Source: CBDDBX01 sp965225955 (GTDB lineage Bacteria; Acidobacteriota; Aminicenantia; UBA2199). Taken from it: a stretch of 64,000 nt of DNA. The position numbers and the translations under genes were made by a program. The stretch lies in NCBI GenBank assembly GCA_965225955.1, contig CBDDBX010000008.1, positions 35,610-99,609 of the forward strand, written 5' to 3'. Shown here one piece after another: positions 1 through 7,857 of the stretch. The notes below the pieces were generated by a model. The model saw only the letters and a program-made list of their open reading frames with translations, did no database searches and was not told the DNA's origin. Within the stretch, counting starts at the first letter, position 1. Each line of letters begins with the position of its first letter.

Positions 1-1457
1 GCACCTGAAACTGTCTGATGCATTTTTGTTGAAGCTTTTGAAACACCAAAGTCTGTCAGTTTAACATCTCCTGTAAAAGAGATGAGGATGTTTGGTGGGG
101 AAATATCTCTGTGGACTATATCAAGCTGTTTACCTGTGCTGGTTTTAGCTGAATGAGCATAATCCAGAGCTTCAAGAACCTTAAGAACAAGGTAGAGAGC
201 AAGAGGCTCAGGCATAGTTCTGCCTTTCTCAGCCAGTTTTCTCAGAATTAATCTCAGATCTTTACCATGAACATATTCCATGGCTATAAAATAGAAGTTG
301 TCTTTTTTTCCGAAATCGTATATCTGCACAATATTGGGATGTGATAGTTCTGCTGCAATTTTTGCTTCATCTACAAACATCTCAATATATTTGTCATCTT
401 CACCGTAGCCGGACAGAATTTTCTTAATAGCAATAATCTTTTCAAAACCTTTGACACCTTTCTTTTTGGCTTTGTAGATTTCTGCCATTCCACCACGGGC
501 TATAAGACCGAGAATATCGTAGTTACCCAGCTCTTCACTTGCCTGATCTCCGATAACTTTTTTTATCTTTTTTTCTTCAAGTCCCAGACCTGATAGAGTA
601 TTTTCAAGTTTATCTTCAATAGCTTTGCTGATTTTACGGTTTGTAGAGCTTCTGGTGTCGTTCTTTTTATTAAGACCGAGGCCTGACAGGGTCTCTTCAA
701 ATTTATCTGCTATATCTTTTTCAATTTTTGAATTTTTCCTTGCAGCTTTAAGTTCGTGCTCAGGAGCTCTCTGTTTAAGCATTTTATCCAGTTCAGATCT
801 GTCAAATACCTGTGTTTTACCGGGATTCTCCTTTTTTACTGGTTTTGGAGTCTGCTTTTCCTGTACCGGAGCTGTTTTACGGGGAGCAGATTCTATATCT
901 TTAATAATATCTCCAAAAATGTCCTGGGATGTAAGGCCACCTGAAGTATCTTTACTGCTTTTCATTGCAGGCGTCTTTTGTGTATCAGCTGTGGAAGGAG
1001 CTTTCGGTGGTGGAGATGGGGGAGGAGTCTGAGGTTTTGGCTGAGATGTTTTCTCAGATGAAGCAGCGGGCATCTCAGTGGTAATGGAAGTAAGATCCAG
1101 AAGACGGAATATCTCTTTTTTAAAAACCGGAATATTGAGAGGCTTTTCAAAGAAATTATCAGCTTTATACTGTGTAATTGCCTGATGTTTATAATCAACA
1201 CCTTTATAAATACCACTGATTATCACAACTTTAGTTGACGGAAATTTGTCTGAAACAAACTGTGATAAGTTAAATCCGTGAACTTTAGGTAGCATTGCTG
1301 CTGTAATAATGAGATCAAAAGTCCCGGTAAGAAGCAATTTTTTGGCCTGTTCACCATCTTTTACGATTGTCAGGTCAATATCATCTCTGTTGAAAAGTTT
1401 TTGAATAAACTCCAGCGTACTTACATCATATTCTGCCAGCAAAACCTTTTTTTTCAT
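1..1457 (-). CDS. Ser/Thr protein kinase with N-terminal degenerate receiver domain (partial, C-terminus outside window)
   Basis: Reads leftward from ATG at 1457 and runs off the window edge, so about 485 residues are visible. Residues ~1-120 look like a response-regulator receiver fold (start MKKKVLLAEYD, conserved FEKP near residue 105). The usual phosphoacceptor aspartate is alanine (FDLIITAAMLPKVHG) and the N-terminal acidic pair is E-Y, so phosphorylation seems unlikely. A proline/lysine-rich linker follows (~125-310) containing two similar segments, each with SGLGL. The protein kinase domain starts near residue 315: glycine loop ARGGMAEIYKA, lysine in IAIKK, catalytic loop IVHRDISPPNIL, and DFG. 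This kinase type is the bacterial PknB/Stk-like family. A pseudo-receiver used as a protein-interaction module is my inference. No operon partner is seen upstream. Confidence 0.88.
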   Translation of the reverse strand, partial: MKKKVLLAEYDVSTLEFIQKLFNRDDIDLTIVKDGEQAKKLLLTGTFDLIITAAMLPKVHGFNLSQFVSDKFPSTKVVIISGIYKGVDYKHQAITQYKADNFFEKPLNIPVFKKEIFRLLDLTSITTEMPAASSEKTSQPKPQTPPPSPPPKAPSTADTQKTPAMKSSKDTSGGLTSQDIFGDIIKDIESAPRKTAPVQEKQTPKPVKKENPGKTQVFDRSELDKMLKQRAPEHELKAARKNSKIEKDIADKFEETLSGLGLNKKNDTRSSTNRKISKAIEDKLENTLSGLGLEEKKIKKVIGDQASEELGNYDILGLIARGGMAEIYKAKKKGVKGFEKIIAIKKILSGYGEDDKYIEMFVDEAKIAAELSHPNIVQIYDFGKKDNFYFIAMEYVHGKDLRLILRKLAEKGRTMPEPLALYLVLKVLEALDYAHSAKTSTGKQLDIVHRDISPPNILISFTGDVKLTDFGVSKASTKMHQTVSG

Positions 1458-1556
1458 ATCTTACTCCGGCTAAATTATATAATATCTGCATATACAAATC
1501 AAAGTAATTCTATCAGTTAAATGCCCAATAAATGTATTAAATCAGTAATGTGTTAA

Positions 1557-2054
1557 TTAAATATCAGGATAGTAGGATCTTAAAACTCTGAGTTTACTTC
1601 TCACTTTTATTCCCATTGGCATAAGAATAAATATAAGAGCTATTCCACCTGCATATATGTACCATATCTGGGAAAAGTCTGTTCCAAGAATGTGGGCAAC
1701 TGTTGTTGCTACAGGAATTAGTGTACTGACATAGAGAAGTCTGTTATCTATTGCAGACCATTTTGAAAGTACAGATTCCAGAGTGTCCTTTTCATTTACA
1801 ACCCGGATTGAAAAATATATCTTCTTTTTTATAGTGGAGATTACTATCAGAAGAAGGATTACCATAAAGTTGAGACCTGCAAAAATATCGGACTGAGTCT
1901 GAAGTGTGAAAGTTGATTTGAATTCTGTTAACCAGGAAAAGAGTGCCAGAAGAAGAGTAAGGCCTATCAGAACCGCACCTGTCTTAAGAGGTTTTTTTGT
2001 AGCTGCAATGATTGTCAGATCTTCTGAAGTCTCTCTGTAATTACCGATTTTCAT
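1557..2054 (-). CDS. Small membrane protein of unknown function
   Basis: A 165-residue protein with an ATG start. It has about four hydrophobic segments: roughly residues 25-42, 60-77, 105-125 and 132-150. A short basic stretch (IKKKIYF) follows the second one. The polar N-terminus and the short basic C-terminus (IKVRSKLRVLR) are probably cytoplasmic. I recognise no family motif. It is transcribed in the same direction as the kinase gene to its left, with about 100 bases between, so co-expression is possible. It is separated from the HAD gene to the right by about 210 bases of noncoding DNA. Confidence that it is a real gene comes from its length, codon use like its neighbours and coherent membrane topology. 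Confidence 0.65.
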   Translation of the reverse strand: MKIGNYRETSEDLTIIAATKKPLKTGAVLIGLTLLLALFSWLTEFKSTFTLQTQSDIFAGLNFMVILLLIVISTIKKKIYFSIRVVNEKDTLESVLSKWSAIDNRLLYVSTLIPVATTVAHILGTDFSQIWYIYAGGIALIFILMPMGIKVRSKLRVLRSYYPDI

Positions 2055-2114
2055 GATAAGAAATTATCATTTTAACAACATTCTGTCAAGGTGAGAGGTA
2101 AAGAACCCCTCGAT

Positions 2115-2195
2115 TGGCTCGGGACTGACACGGACAATTACGGACCCACACGTTTCGACAGACTCTGGACAGTCAGTAGATACAGAATTTGATCT
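2115..2195. repeat. Noncoding GACACGGAC-type degenerate repeat
   Basis: This stretch between two genes is built from variations on GACTGACACGGACAATTACGG and CAGACTCTGGACAGTCAGTAG. The same vocabulary (ACACGGAC, CAGTCAG, TGTCCGTGT) appears in two other intergenic regions of the window, near 12921-12960 and 34041-34130, in either orientation. I see no reading frame. It is probably a dispersed noncoding repeat family. Confidence 0.4.
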
Positions 2196-2266
2196 AAAAA
2201 GAGTCCATAAATTGCTTCTTGTCTGTGATTGTTTCTGCCAGTGTTCTGGTGTTGAGGTAAAGTTAT

Positions 2267-3031
2267 CTAGCGTCTGATAAAAGTAAAGTTATCTTTACAT
2301 TCGATTAATTTTTCCATCTTCGGGAAAGTAGACACATCACTATTACACCAGATAGGTATTCCTTCCTGATGAACAAGATTCAGAAGGTGGATATCTGTGT
2401 CACTGTTCCCTGCAGTAACCAGAGGAGGACAATCAGTAAAGCTCCTGTATATTTCAGCTTTACCGGTTGTTATTGGAACGGGGAATTGCAGATTAGTCGT
2501 AGCAATACCTCTTTCATCAACTTCAGGGTTAATAGCAAAGCAATCTTCTGAAGATATGTTAAAGAAGCGCATTGCTGTAGTATTTACTATGTATTGATTA
2601 GAGGCAGATATAATTACTATTCTGAACTTACGTGCTTTAAGCTCATTAATAAATTCCCCCATGAACTCATTTGGACGTGGAATATCAATTTTCATACCAT
2701 CCACTTCAGCACCTGTAAGATCATCTGTATAGAAATTGCCGGCAGCTGTGCGGAGTTTTTTTTCAGATATACCGCCCATAACAGAGACTACTTTGCTGAA
2801 AGCAGCTTCTTTGCCTTCTGTGTTGAGTACTTTCTGATACTCTTCCCAGGTAAATGGTATTGGAGTACTGTCTTCTCTGAGAGGTTCTGATTTTTCCAGA
2901 TATTTAAGATAAAGAAAAAAAGCATCTCCTGTATCACCATCTGTGAGGGTGTCATCAAGATCAAATGCAGCGATTCTTTCTCCAATAAAACTATCAAGTA
3001 CTTTATCAAGTCTCTTGAGAAGAGTCTCCAT
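2267..3031 (-). CDS. HAD-superfamily (subfamily IB) phosphatase, SerB-like
   Basis: A 254-residue soluble hydrolase. Motif I is FDLDDTLTDGDTG with nucleophile and acid/base Asp24 and Asp26. Motif II is the serine in IVIISASNQYIV. The C-terminal acidic motif is AGNSDTDIHLL. An alpha-helical cap lies between motifs I and II. This arrangement is typical of HAD-IB enzymes such as phosphoserine phosphatase and related lipid or sugar phosphatases; the substrate cannot be deduced. Its ATG overlaps the stop of the upstream channel gene by one base (TAATG at 3031), which implies translational coupling. Alternative calls would be a phosphoserine phosphatase for serine synthesis or a general phosphomonoesterase. 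Confidence 0.85.
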   Translation of the reverse strand: METLLKRLDKVLDSFIGERIAAFDLDDTLTDGDTGDAFFLYLKYLEKSEPLREDSTPIPFTWEEYQKVLNTEGKEAAFSKVVSVMGGISEKKLRTAAGNFYTDDLTGAEVDGMKIDIPRPNEFMGEFINELKARKFRIVIISASNQYIVNTTAMRFFNISSEDCFAINPEVDERGIATTNLQFPVPITTGKAEIYRSFTDCPPLVTAGNSDTDIHLLNLVHQEGIPIWCNSDVSTFPKMEKLIECKDNFTFIRR

Positions 3032-4008
3032 TACTTGATCTCCGATATTTTTGATTTATCACCAATAAGAATGAGTATGTCTCCTATTTCAAGAACAAAA
3101 TCGGGAGATGGGTTGAAGTTCAGATCTTCGCCCCGTTTTACTGCAACAACTATAGCATTGGAATTCTCTTTTATTCCGGATTCTCTTATTTTTTTGTTTC
3201 TTATTATTGAATCCTCATCTATAAGCATCTCCTCAAGAGTAAGAGATAGATCTCTACTCTGGGTAACAAGATCGATAAGATTAACAACATTAGGCCTTAT
3301 AACTGTGTTAACGATTCTTCTTGATGAGAGATCATAAGGGCTTATTATTATGTTGGCTCCACTCTTTTTCAGTTTATTGATATTCCCGTGTTCAAAGGAT
3401 CTGGAGATAATAAAGAGGTTAGGATTAAGTTCTCTGGCACTTAAAACAGTGAACATATTCTGGGCATCAGAGTTCAGAAGGGATATAAATGTAGAAGCCT
3501 TCCTTATATTCAAAGCCAGAAGATTGGCGTCAGTTGTTGCATCCTCGTTGAATACCATATAGCCTCTGCTTTCGGCATCAGCAAATCTTTCGGGATCTTT
3601 TTCAATAACAACAAAATGTTTACCTTCCAGCTGTAAAGCTTCTGCTACATTTTCCCCCATTATGCCAAAACCTGCTATAATGACGTGGTCCTGAAGTTTA
3701 GAAAGTTTTCTCATTCTGCGTCTCCCGAAAATAGTCCTTATTCTTGAATCAACTACAATTTCCTGAATCATAGCATTCAGGTAGAAAAAAACCGATAAAC
3801 CACTTAGTACTACAAAACCGGTAAAGAGTCTTCCGTAATTTGATAAAGGAATTACTTCGTGAAGTCCTAAAGTAGTAATGTTAATAAGAGTGAAGTAGAG
3901 GGAGTCTGAAAAATTTGCTCCTTCTATCAGCATATATCCGCCTACATCTATTACCAGAATGATCGTGATTGCCACCAGCAGGACTTTTATCTTAAAGGTT
4001 TTTTCCAT
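3031..4008 (-). CDS. TrkA_N (RCK) domain potassium-channel-like protein with atypical filter
   Basis: About 325 residues. I chose ATG at 4008 over an in-frame TTG at 4026 because neither has a clear ribosome site. Two membrane helices flank a pore loop in the first ~95 residues. A Rossmann-type RCK/TrkA_N domain follows (VIIAGFGIMGENVAEAL, then a beta-strand ending VVIEKD), and then a TrkA_C-like domain that ends in EIGDILILIGD. This is the MthK-like layout: 2TM pore, RCK_N, RCK_C. The position where potassium channels have TVGYGD or TVGFGE reads TTLGLHEV, so the filter glycine-tyrosine-glycine becomes glycine-leucine-histidine. Ion selectivity is therefore uncertain. It is translationally coupled to the HAD phosphatase gene. 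Confidence 0.8.
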   Translation of the reverse strand: MEKTFKIKVLLVAITIILVIDVGGYMLIEGANFSDSLYFTLINITTLGLHEVIPLSNYGRLFTGFVVLSGLSVFFYLNAMIQEIVVDSRIRTIFGRRRMRKLSKLQDHVIIAGFGIMGENVAEALQLEGKHFVVIEKDPERFADAESRGYMVFNEDATTDANLLALNIRKASTFISLLNSDAQNMFTVLSARELNPNLFIISRSFEHGNINKLKKSGANIIISPYDLSSRRIVNTVIRPNVVNLIDLVTQSRDLSLTLEEMLIDEDSIIRNKKIRESGIKENSNAIVVAVKRGEDLNFNPSPDFVLEIGDILILIGDKSKISEIK

Positions 4009-4070
4009 TAAATACGATTTTATCAAAAAAAAGAAAAATTATGAACTGTAAAAAAAACCATTAATACAAA

Positions 4071-5144
4071 TTAATGAATTTTATGAAGAAAAGAGTGTAG
4101 TTTTCGCCGGATATTGTTAAAATTCATATCTTTAACTTTCGGATGGATACGGTTAGTAAGGATTATGTAGTAGTCCATGGATTTGTAATCAAGCCAGATC
4201 GATGTTCCTGTAAATCCTGTATGCCCTGCTGCACTAACTGACAGATGAGGGCCACATGAGTGATTTTTGTCACTATTAATCACAAAAGAGGCTGATCTGT
4301 TATGAATAAGAGGTTTTTCCGAAAGAGCTGTTTCTGAAGGGGAAAGAAGGATGGAGTGTGATGGTACAAACTGCTGAAGAAGAGTCAGTATATCTCCTGT
4401 ATTTGAGAATAGGCCTGAGTTACCTGCAGAACCACCATCATGATATGAGTTGACATCGTTGACTACACCAGAGATTAATTCCTCTCTCCAGTTAAATGAT
4501 TCAGAAAGTTTACTGTTAATTTCTGAAGCCATTTTTCTTTCGAAGAAGTTACCTTTCTCAGTAGGAGCTGTTTCACCGGATCTATTATCCGGCACTGAAC
4601 CAAGATACGAATTGGAGAGATGAAGAGGAGAGAATATCTCAGAATTTGCAAAAGCTTCGAAAGAGATACAGGCTATTTTTTCTATAATAAGTTTGAGTAT
4701 CATATATCCTGTGCAGGAGTATTCTACTCTCTTACAGGGGGTTCTATCCGGCTCTGTTAAGTTACTTAACTTCTCTGAAGTTTTTCCGGGATATATGTAA
4801 AAAGGGAACCATGCCGGTAGTCCTGAAGTGTGAGTAAGAAGCTCTTTTATTGTAAAACTGAATTTATTGAAAGATGGTAGTAATGATGATACTTCTGTTT
4901 CTGGAGTCAACTCTTTTCTTCTTATAAGAATCAGAATCAGAAGAGATGTAATAAGAGGCTTTGTAAGAGACGCAGTATCGTATATTGTTGCATCAGTTAC
5001 AGTAGAGGAGTTTCTGTTGTAGGTGAGTCTGCCAGCTGTAATTGCGAACTCCTCTGATGTTTTAAAATTCCCTTTAAGAATTGAAATTCCGGGAAATATT
5101 CTATTATCAATAAATTTATTCAGGAAGAGTTCTGTTTCACACAC
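4071..5144 (-). CDS. Serine hydrolase of the class C beta-lactamase / CubicO family
   Basis: A 357-residue protein starting at GTG (5144), which overlaps the preceding oxidoreductase by eight bases. The active-site SxxK is Ser59-Leu-Thr-Lys62 (YDTASLTKPL). HTSGLPAWFPFY and HTGFTGTSIWLD match the conserved HTSGL block and the C-terminal H/KTG-like block of beta-lactamase-related esterases and peptidases. The Tyr-x-Asn motif reads YSCTGY, with Cys where Asn is usual. There is no signal peptide, so it is probably cytoplasmic. It sits last in the bamA-to-oxidoreductase operon, so a role in cell-wall or envelope precursor turnover is plausible but not shown. Being a true drug-inactivating beta-lactamase is unlikely. 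Confidence 0.82.
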   Translation of the reverse strand: MCETELFLNKFIDNRIFPGISILKGNFKTSEEFAITAGRLTYNRNSSTVTDATIYDTASLTKPLITSLLILILIRRKELTPETEVSSLLPSFNKFSFTIKELLTHTSGLPAWFPFYIYPGKTSEKLSNLTEPDRTPCKRVEYSCTGYMILKLIIEKIACISFEAFANSEIFSPLHLSNSYLGSVPDNRSGETAPTEKGNFFERKMASEINSKLSESFNWREELISGVVNDVNSYHDGGSAGNSGLFSNTGDILTLLQQFVPSHSILLSPSETALSEKPLIHNRSASFVINSDKNHSCGPHLSVSAAGHTGFTGTSIWLDYKSMDYYIILTNRIHPKVKDMNFNNIRRKLHSFLHKIH

Positions 5145-6048
5145 TTCTGATCGATTCAGATATCTGCAGAGCTAAAGCAAGAGCATCTCTGGCATCCTGG
5201 CCGGTTACATTATAGTTTTTACCTTCAGTAATTGTTTTATGAAAGTTTTTCCAGAGATTGTACAGTGGCTCAACATCTTTTATTTCAGGAATTTCTTCAT
5301 TAAAATTCATTCCTGCCAGAGTAAAGTATTTAACACGCTTTTTCTGGTAATCCAGGGAAATATAGCAGTTCTCCTGAAAAATTCTAAGTTTTCTTGTCTT
5401 CTTCTGGGAAACTCTGCTGGCTGTTACATTTGCAACAAGCCCTGAATTGAACTCAATACGCACATTGGCTATATCGATTTTTTTGGAAATTATAGGAATA
5501 CCTGAAGCATTAACCTGTTTCACGCCAGATCTGTCCCAGTGCATGATAATATCAAGATCATGAATCATCAGATCGAGAATTACATCCACATCAAGTGATC
5601 TGGGAGAAAAAGAACCCAGTCTCTGAACTTCAATAAACCTTGGTGTTTTTACAATATCTTCGATATATTCTACAGCAGGATTGAATCTTTCAAGATGACC
5701 AACTGCCATAACAACATTGTGTTTATCTGCAAGTGCTATAAGCTCATCAGCTTCCTGCAGACTTGCAGCAAGAGGTTTCTCAATCAGAACATGCTTGCCG
5801 TTCTCAATGAAAAAGGAAGCAATTTCAAAATGTGAGGTAGTGGGAGATGAGACCATTACAACATCAACATAAGGAAGCATTTCCCTGAAATCTGTAAAAA
5901 TTTCCAGATCATACTGCTCTGCAGCTGTTTTAAGATTCTCAGCATTCGTATCCATTGCTGATGTAAGTTCGTATTCCGGCATTGAGTTAACAACTCTCAG
6001 GTGGTTTTTCCCCATTGATCCGGTTCCGATTATTCCTGCTCTCATCAT
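5137..6048 (-). CDS. Gfo/Idh/MocA oxidoreductase next to lpxA (GnnA-like?)
   Basis: NAD(P)-dependent sugar oxidoreductase of about 303 residues. The N-terminal Rossmann motif is AGIIGTGSMGKNHLR, the EKP motif is HVLIEKPLA, and the substrate-domain motif around DLMIHDLDIIMHW holds the catalytic His of this family. I chose ATG at 6048 because GAGGG lies at the right distance; an upstream in-frame GTG at 6060 overlaps that site. It follows lpxA by about 20 bases. In several diderms an oxidoreductase at this spot is GnnA, which oxidises UDP-GlcNAc at C3 so that an aminotransferase (GnnB) can make 3-amino lipid A precursors. No gnnB is in the window, so GnnA remains a hypothesis. The alternative is another sugar-nucleotide dehydrogenase. 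Confidence 0.85.
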   Translation of the reverse strand: MMRAGIIGTGSMGKNHLRVVNSMPEYELTSAMDTNAENLKTAAEQYDLEIFTDFREMLPYVDVVMVSSPTTSHFEIASFFIENGKHVLIEKPLAASLQEADELIALADKHNVVMAVGHLERFNPAVEYIEDIVKTPRFIEVQRLGSFSPRSLDVDVILDLMIHDLDIIMHWDRSGVKQVNASGIPIISKKIDIANVRIEFNSGLVANVTASRVSQKKTRKLRIFQENCYISLDYQKKRVKYFTLAGMNFNEEIPEIKDVEPLYNLWKNFHKTITEGKNYNVTGQDARDALALALQISESIRSV

Positions 6049-6066
6049 TACATCCCTCACTCTTAT

Positions 6067-6876
6067 TTAACTGTTAAAATCAAAATTTTTCAGAATTCCA
6101 CGTTTGGTTCTGTTGATAAAGTTCACAATGATATCGGCCTCTTCCTGAGTCTCAAAGATATCTCTTATCTTGTCTATTGCCTGACTGGTGTTGAGGTTAC
6201 TTCTGTAGATTATTTTAAAAATCTCTTTAACATTGTGAATGAAATCCCTGCTGATACCATTTCGCATCATACCTATGGAGTTAGGACCATAGAAATTGTA
6301 GAAGTCCTTTCTGGACTGCGCTACTTTGGCAAAAGGAAGAATATCCTGAAGTACAACAGTATAGCCACCAATATAGCAGTTCTTACCAATTCTTACGAAC
6401 TGATGAACTGATGAATTGGCTCCTATTACCGCAGCATCTTCAACTTCAACGTGCCCTGCAAGAGCAGAACTGTTGATCATTATTATGTTGTTGCCCAGAT
6501 GGCAGTCATGGGCAATGTGGGCATAAGCCATTATGTAGTTGTTATTACCAACGGATGTAAGACCCCCACCTTTTGCTGTACCTCTGTTAATAGTTACAAA
6601 CTCTCTGATTTTATTGTTATCACCTATTGTTACAAAGGTCTCTTCGCCTTTAAAAGTGATATCCTGAGGATCAGTTCCTATAGAACAGAAAGGATACAGG
6701 GTGCAACCTTTACCTATTTTGGTGTTGCAGGAGATTACTGCGTGATGTTCAACAACTGTATCATCTCCTATTTCAACATTATCTCCTACAATTACGTAGT
6801 CACCGATGGTAACATTATTACCTATTTTAGCACTGCTGCTTATTACAGCAGTACTGGCTATTTTATTGCTATCCAT
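6067..6876 (-). CDS. lpxA: UDP-N-acetylglucosamine acyltransferase LpxA
   Basis: First enzyme of lipid A synthesis: it moves a 3-hydroxyacyl chain from ACP to UDP-GlcNAc in the cytoplasm. The 269 residues match the usual ~260. Residues 1-190 are hexapeptide repeats forming a left-handed beta helix (ISSSAKIG, VTIGDYVIVG, VEIGDDTVV). The catalytic histidine block AYAHIAHDC gives His123. IGTDPQDI and the C-terminal helical region starting SIGMMRNGISRDFI are both LpxA-specific. Its ATG overlaps the fabZ stop by one base. No lpxD, lpxB or lpxI is adjacent, so the rest of the pathway must lie elsewhere. Confidence 0.96.
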   Translation of the reverse strand: MDSNKIASTAVISSSAKIGNNVTIGDYVIVGDNVEIGDDTVVEHHAVISCNTKIGKGCTLYPFCSIGTDPQDITFKGEETFVTIGDNNKIREFVTINRGTAKGGGLTSVGNNNYIMAYAHIAHDCHLGNNIIMINSSALAGHVEVEDAAVIGANSSVHQFVRIGKNCYIGGYTVVLQDILPFAKVAQSRKDFYNFYGPNSIGMMRNGISRDFIHNVKEIFKIIYRSNLNTSQAIDKIRDIFETQEEADIIVNFINRTKRGILKNFDFNS

Positions 6877-7310
6877 TATTTAGCTATTGATGATTTCAGG
6901 ATAGCTTCTGCTGCAAGCTGTCCATCTACAAAGGCTTTCCCTTCCATTACTGCAAAAGAGCCTCTGTTTCTGATCAGTTTCAGTTCAAAATCAATTCTGT
7001 CCCCGGGGACTACAACTTTTTTGAATTTAGCCTGATCAATACCTGCAAAGTATGCCATTCTCTTATCTTCAGGATAGTCTCTGAGGATGAAAATTGCACC
7101 CAGCTGTGCCATAGCTTCCAGAATCAGAACTCCCGGGAAAACAGGTTTTTCCGGGAAATGTCCCTGAAACATTGGCTCATTTGCAGAAACATTCTTGTAG
7201 CCTTTAATGAAATCAGGTTCCTGAATTTCTGTTACTCTATCAACAAGAAGAAAGGGATACCTGTGGGGGATTATCTTCCTTATCTCCTCAATTGTTATGA
7301 TTTCGCTCAT
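6876..7310 (-). CDS. fabZ: 3-hydroxyacyl-ACP dehydratase FabZ
   Basis: Hot-dog-fold dehydratase of fatty acid elongation, 144 residues as expected. It carries the FabZ signatures IPHRYPFLLVDRV near the N-terminus and GHFPEKPVFPGVLILEAMAQ, which includes the catalytic His and Glu. It removes water from 3-hydroxyacyl-ACP, the same substrate pool LpxA draws on; pairing fabZ with lpxA is common in diderms because the two enzymes compete for that pool. It is read directly after skp with about 11 bases between, and its stop overlaps the lpxA start, so expression of the two is coupled. Confidence 0.97.
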   Translation of the reverse strand: MSEIITIEEIRKIIPHRYPFLLVDRVTEIQEPDFIKGYKNVSANEPMFQGHFPEKPVFPGVLILEAMAQLGAIFILRDYPEDKRMAYFAGIDQAKFKKVVVPGDRIDFELKLIRNRGSFAVMEGKAFVDGQLAAEAILKSSIAK

Positions 7311-7321
7311 TTTTCTGCCTG

Positions 7322-7831
7322 CTATTTTTTAGCAAATTTTGAATCGTAGATTGAAATAATAGCTGTAGAGATATCTATTGTAGATGAGATATAGGAAATA
7401 CCTGAATTGTTTTTGTCAAAGATGATAGTGAAACCGTTTTTCTTACCATACTCTTCAATAATAGGCATAACTTCTTTCTGAATCTTCTGAAGTTCCTGCA
7501 TCTGAATTCTGCGACCTTCAGCCTGTTTATCTTCAGCTAAACGACGAAAATCTTTTTTCTTCCTTTCAAGTGAAACAGCTTTGTCAGCTTTAGTTTTTGC
7601 ATTAAGAGCAGGTGACTGCAGATCTTTTTCAAGTTTCTTGATTTCCATTTCTCTCTTCTTGAATTCCTGCTGTGCTTTTTCTGCAAAAGCTTTAATAATG
7701 TTCTGAGTCTGTTTGCCTCTCGCAGATTCGAGGATGACTCTCTGTGAATCAACAACTCCGATTTTCTGTTCTGCCTGAACAAATACTGCTGAAATCATGA
7801 TAACTAAAAGAAAAATCAGACTTTTTTTCAT
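7322..7831 (-). CDS. skp: Periplasmic chaperone Skp/OmpH family
   Basis: A 169-residue exported protein. The signal peptide is about 20 residues with cleavage likely after FVQA. The mature start EQKIGVVDSQRVI is typical of Skp/OmpH. Residues ~35-120 are a highly charged helix (repeated KK/EE, e.g. EMEIKKLEKDLQS) that forms the tentacle-like coiled-coil. The C-terminus contains a short beta region GFTIIFDKN. Skp holds unfolded outer-membrane proteins on their way to the BAM complex. It lies 26 bases after bamA, the classic order. It also probably shares the bamA promoter. Confidence 0.93.
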   Translation of the reverse strand: MKKSLIFLLVIMISAVFVQAEQKIGVVDSQRVILESARGKQTQNIIKAFAEKAQQEFKKREMEIKKLEKDLQSPALNAKTKADKAVSLERKKKDFRRLAEDKQAEGRRIQMQELQKIQKEVMPIIEEYGKKNGFTIIFDKNNSGISYISSTIDISTAIISIYDSKFAKK

Positions 7832-7857
7832 GTTTAACTCCTTTCCTTAATCTTTTT

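Noticed and set aside
625..1216. Open frames on the plus strand and another minus frame inside the kinase gene
   Set aside because: They overlap a well-supported kinase reading frame and have no family motif; they are shadows of its codon pattern.
4071..5144. Drug-resistance beta-lactamase
   Set aside because: No signal peptide, altered Tyr-x-Asn motif and an operon of envelope genes; a CubicO-type hydrolase is more likely.
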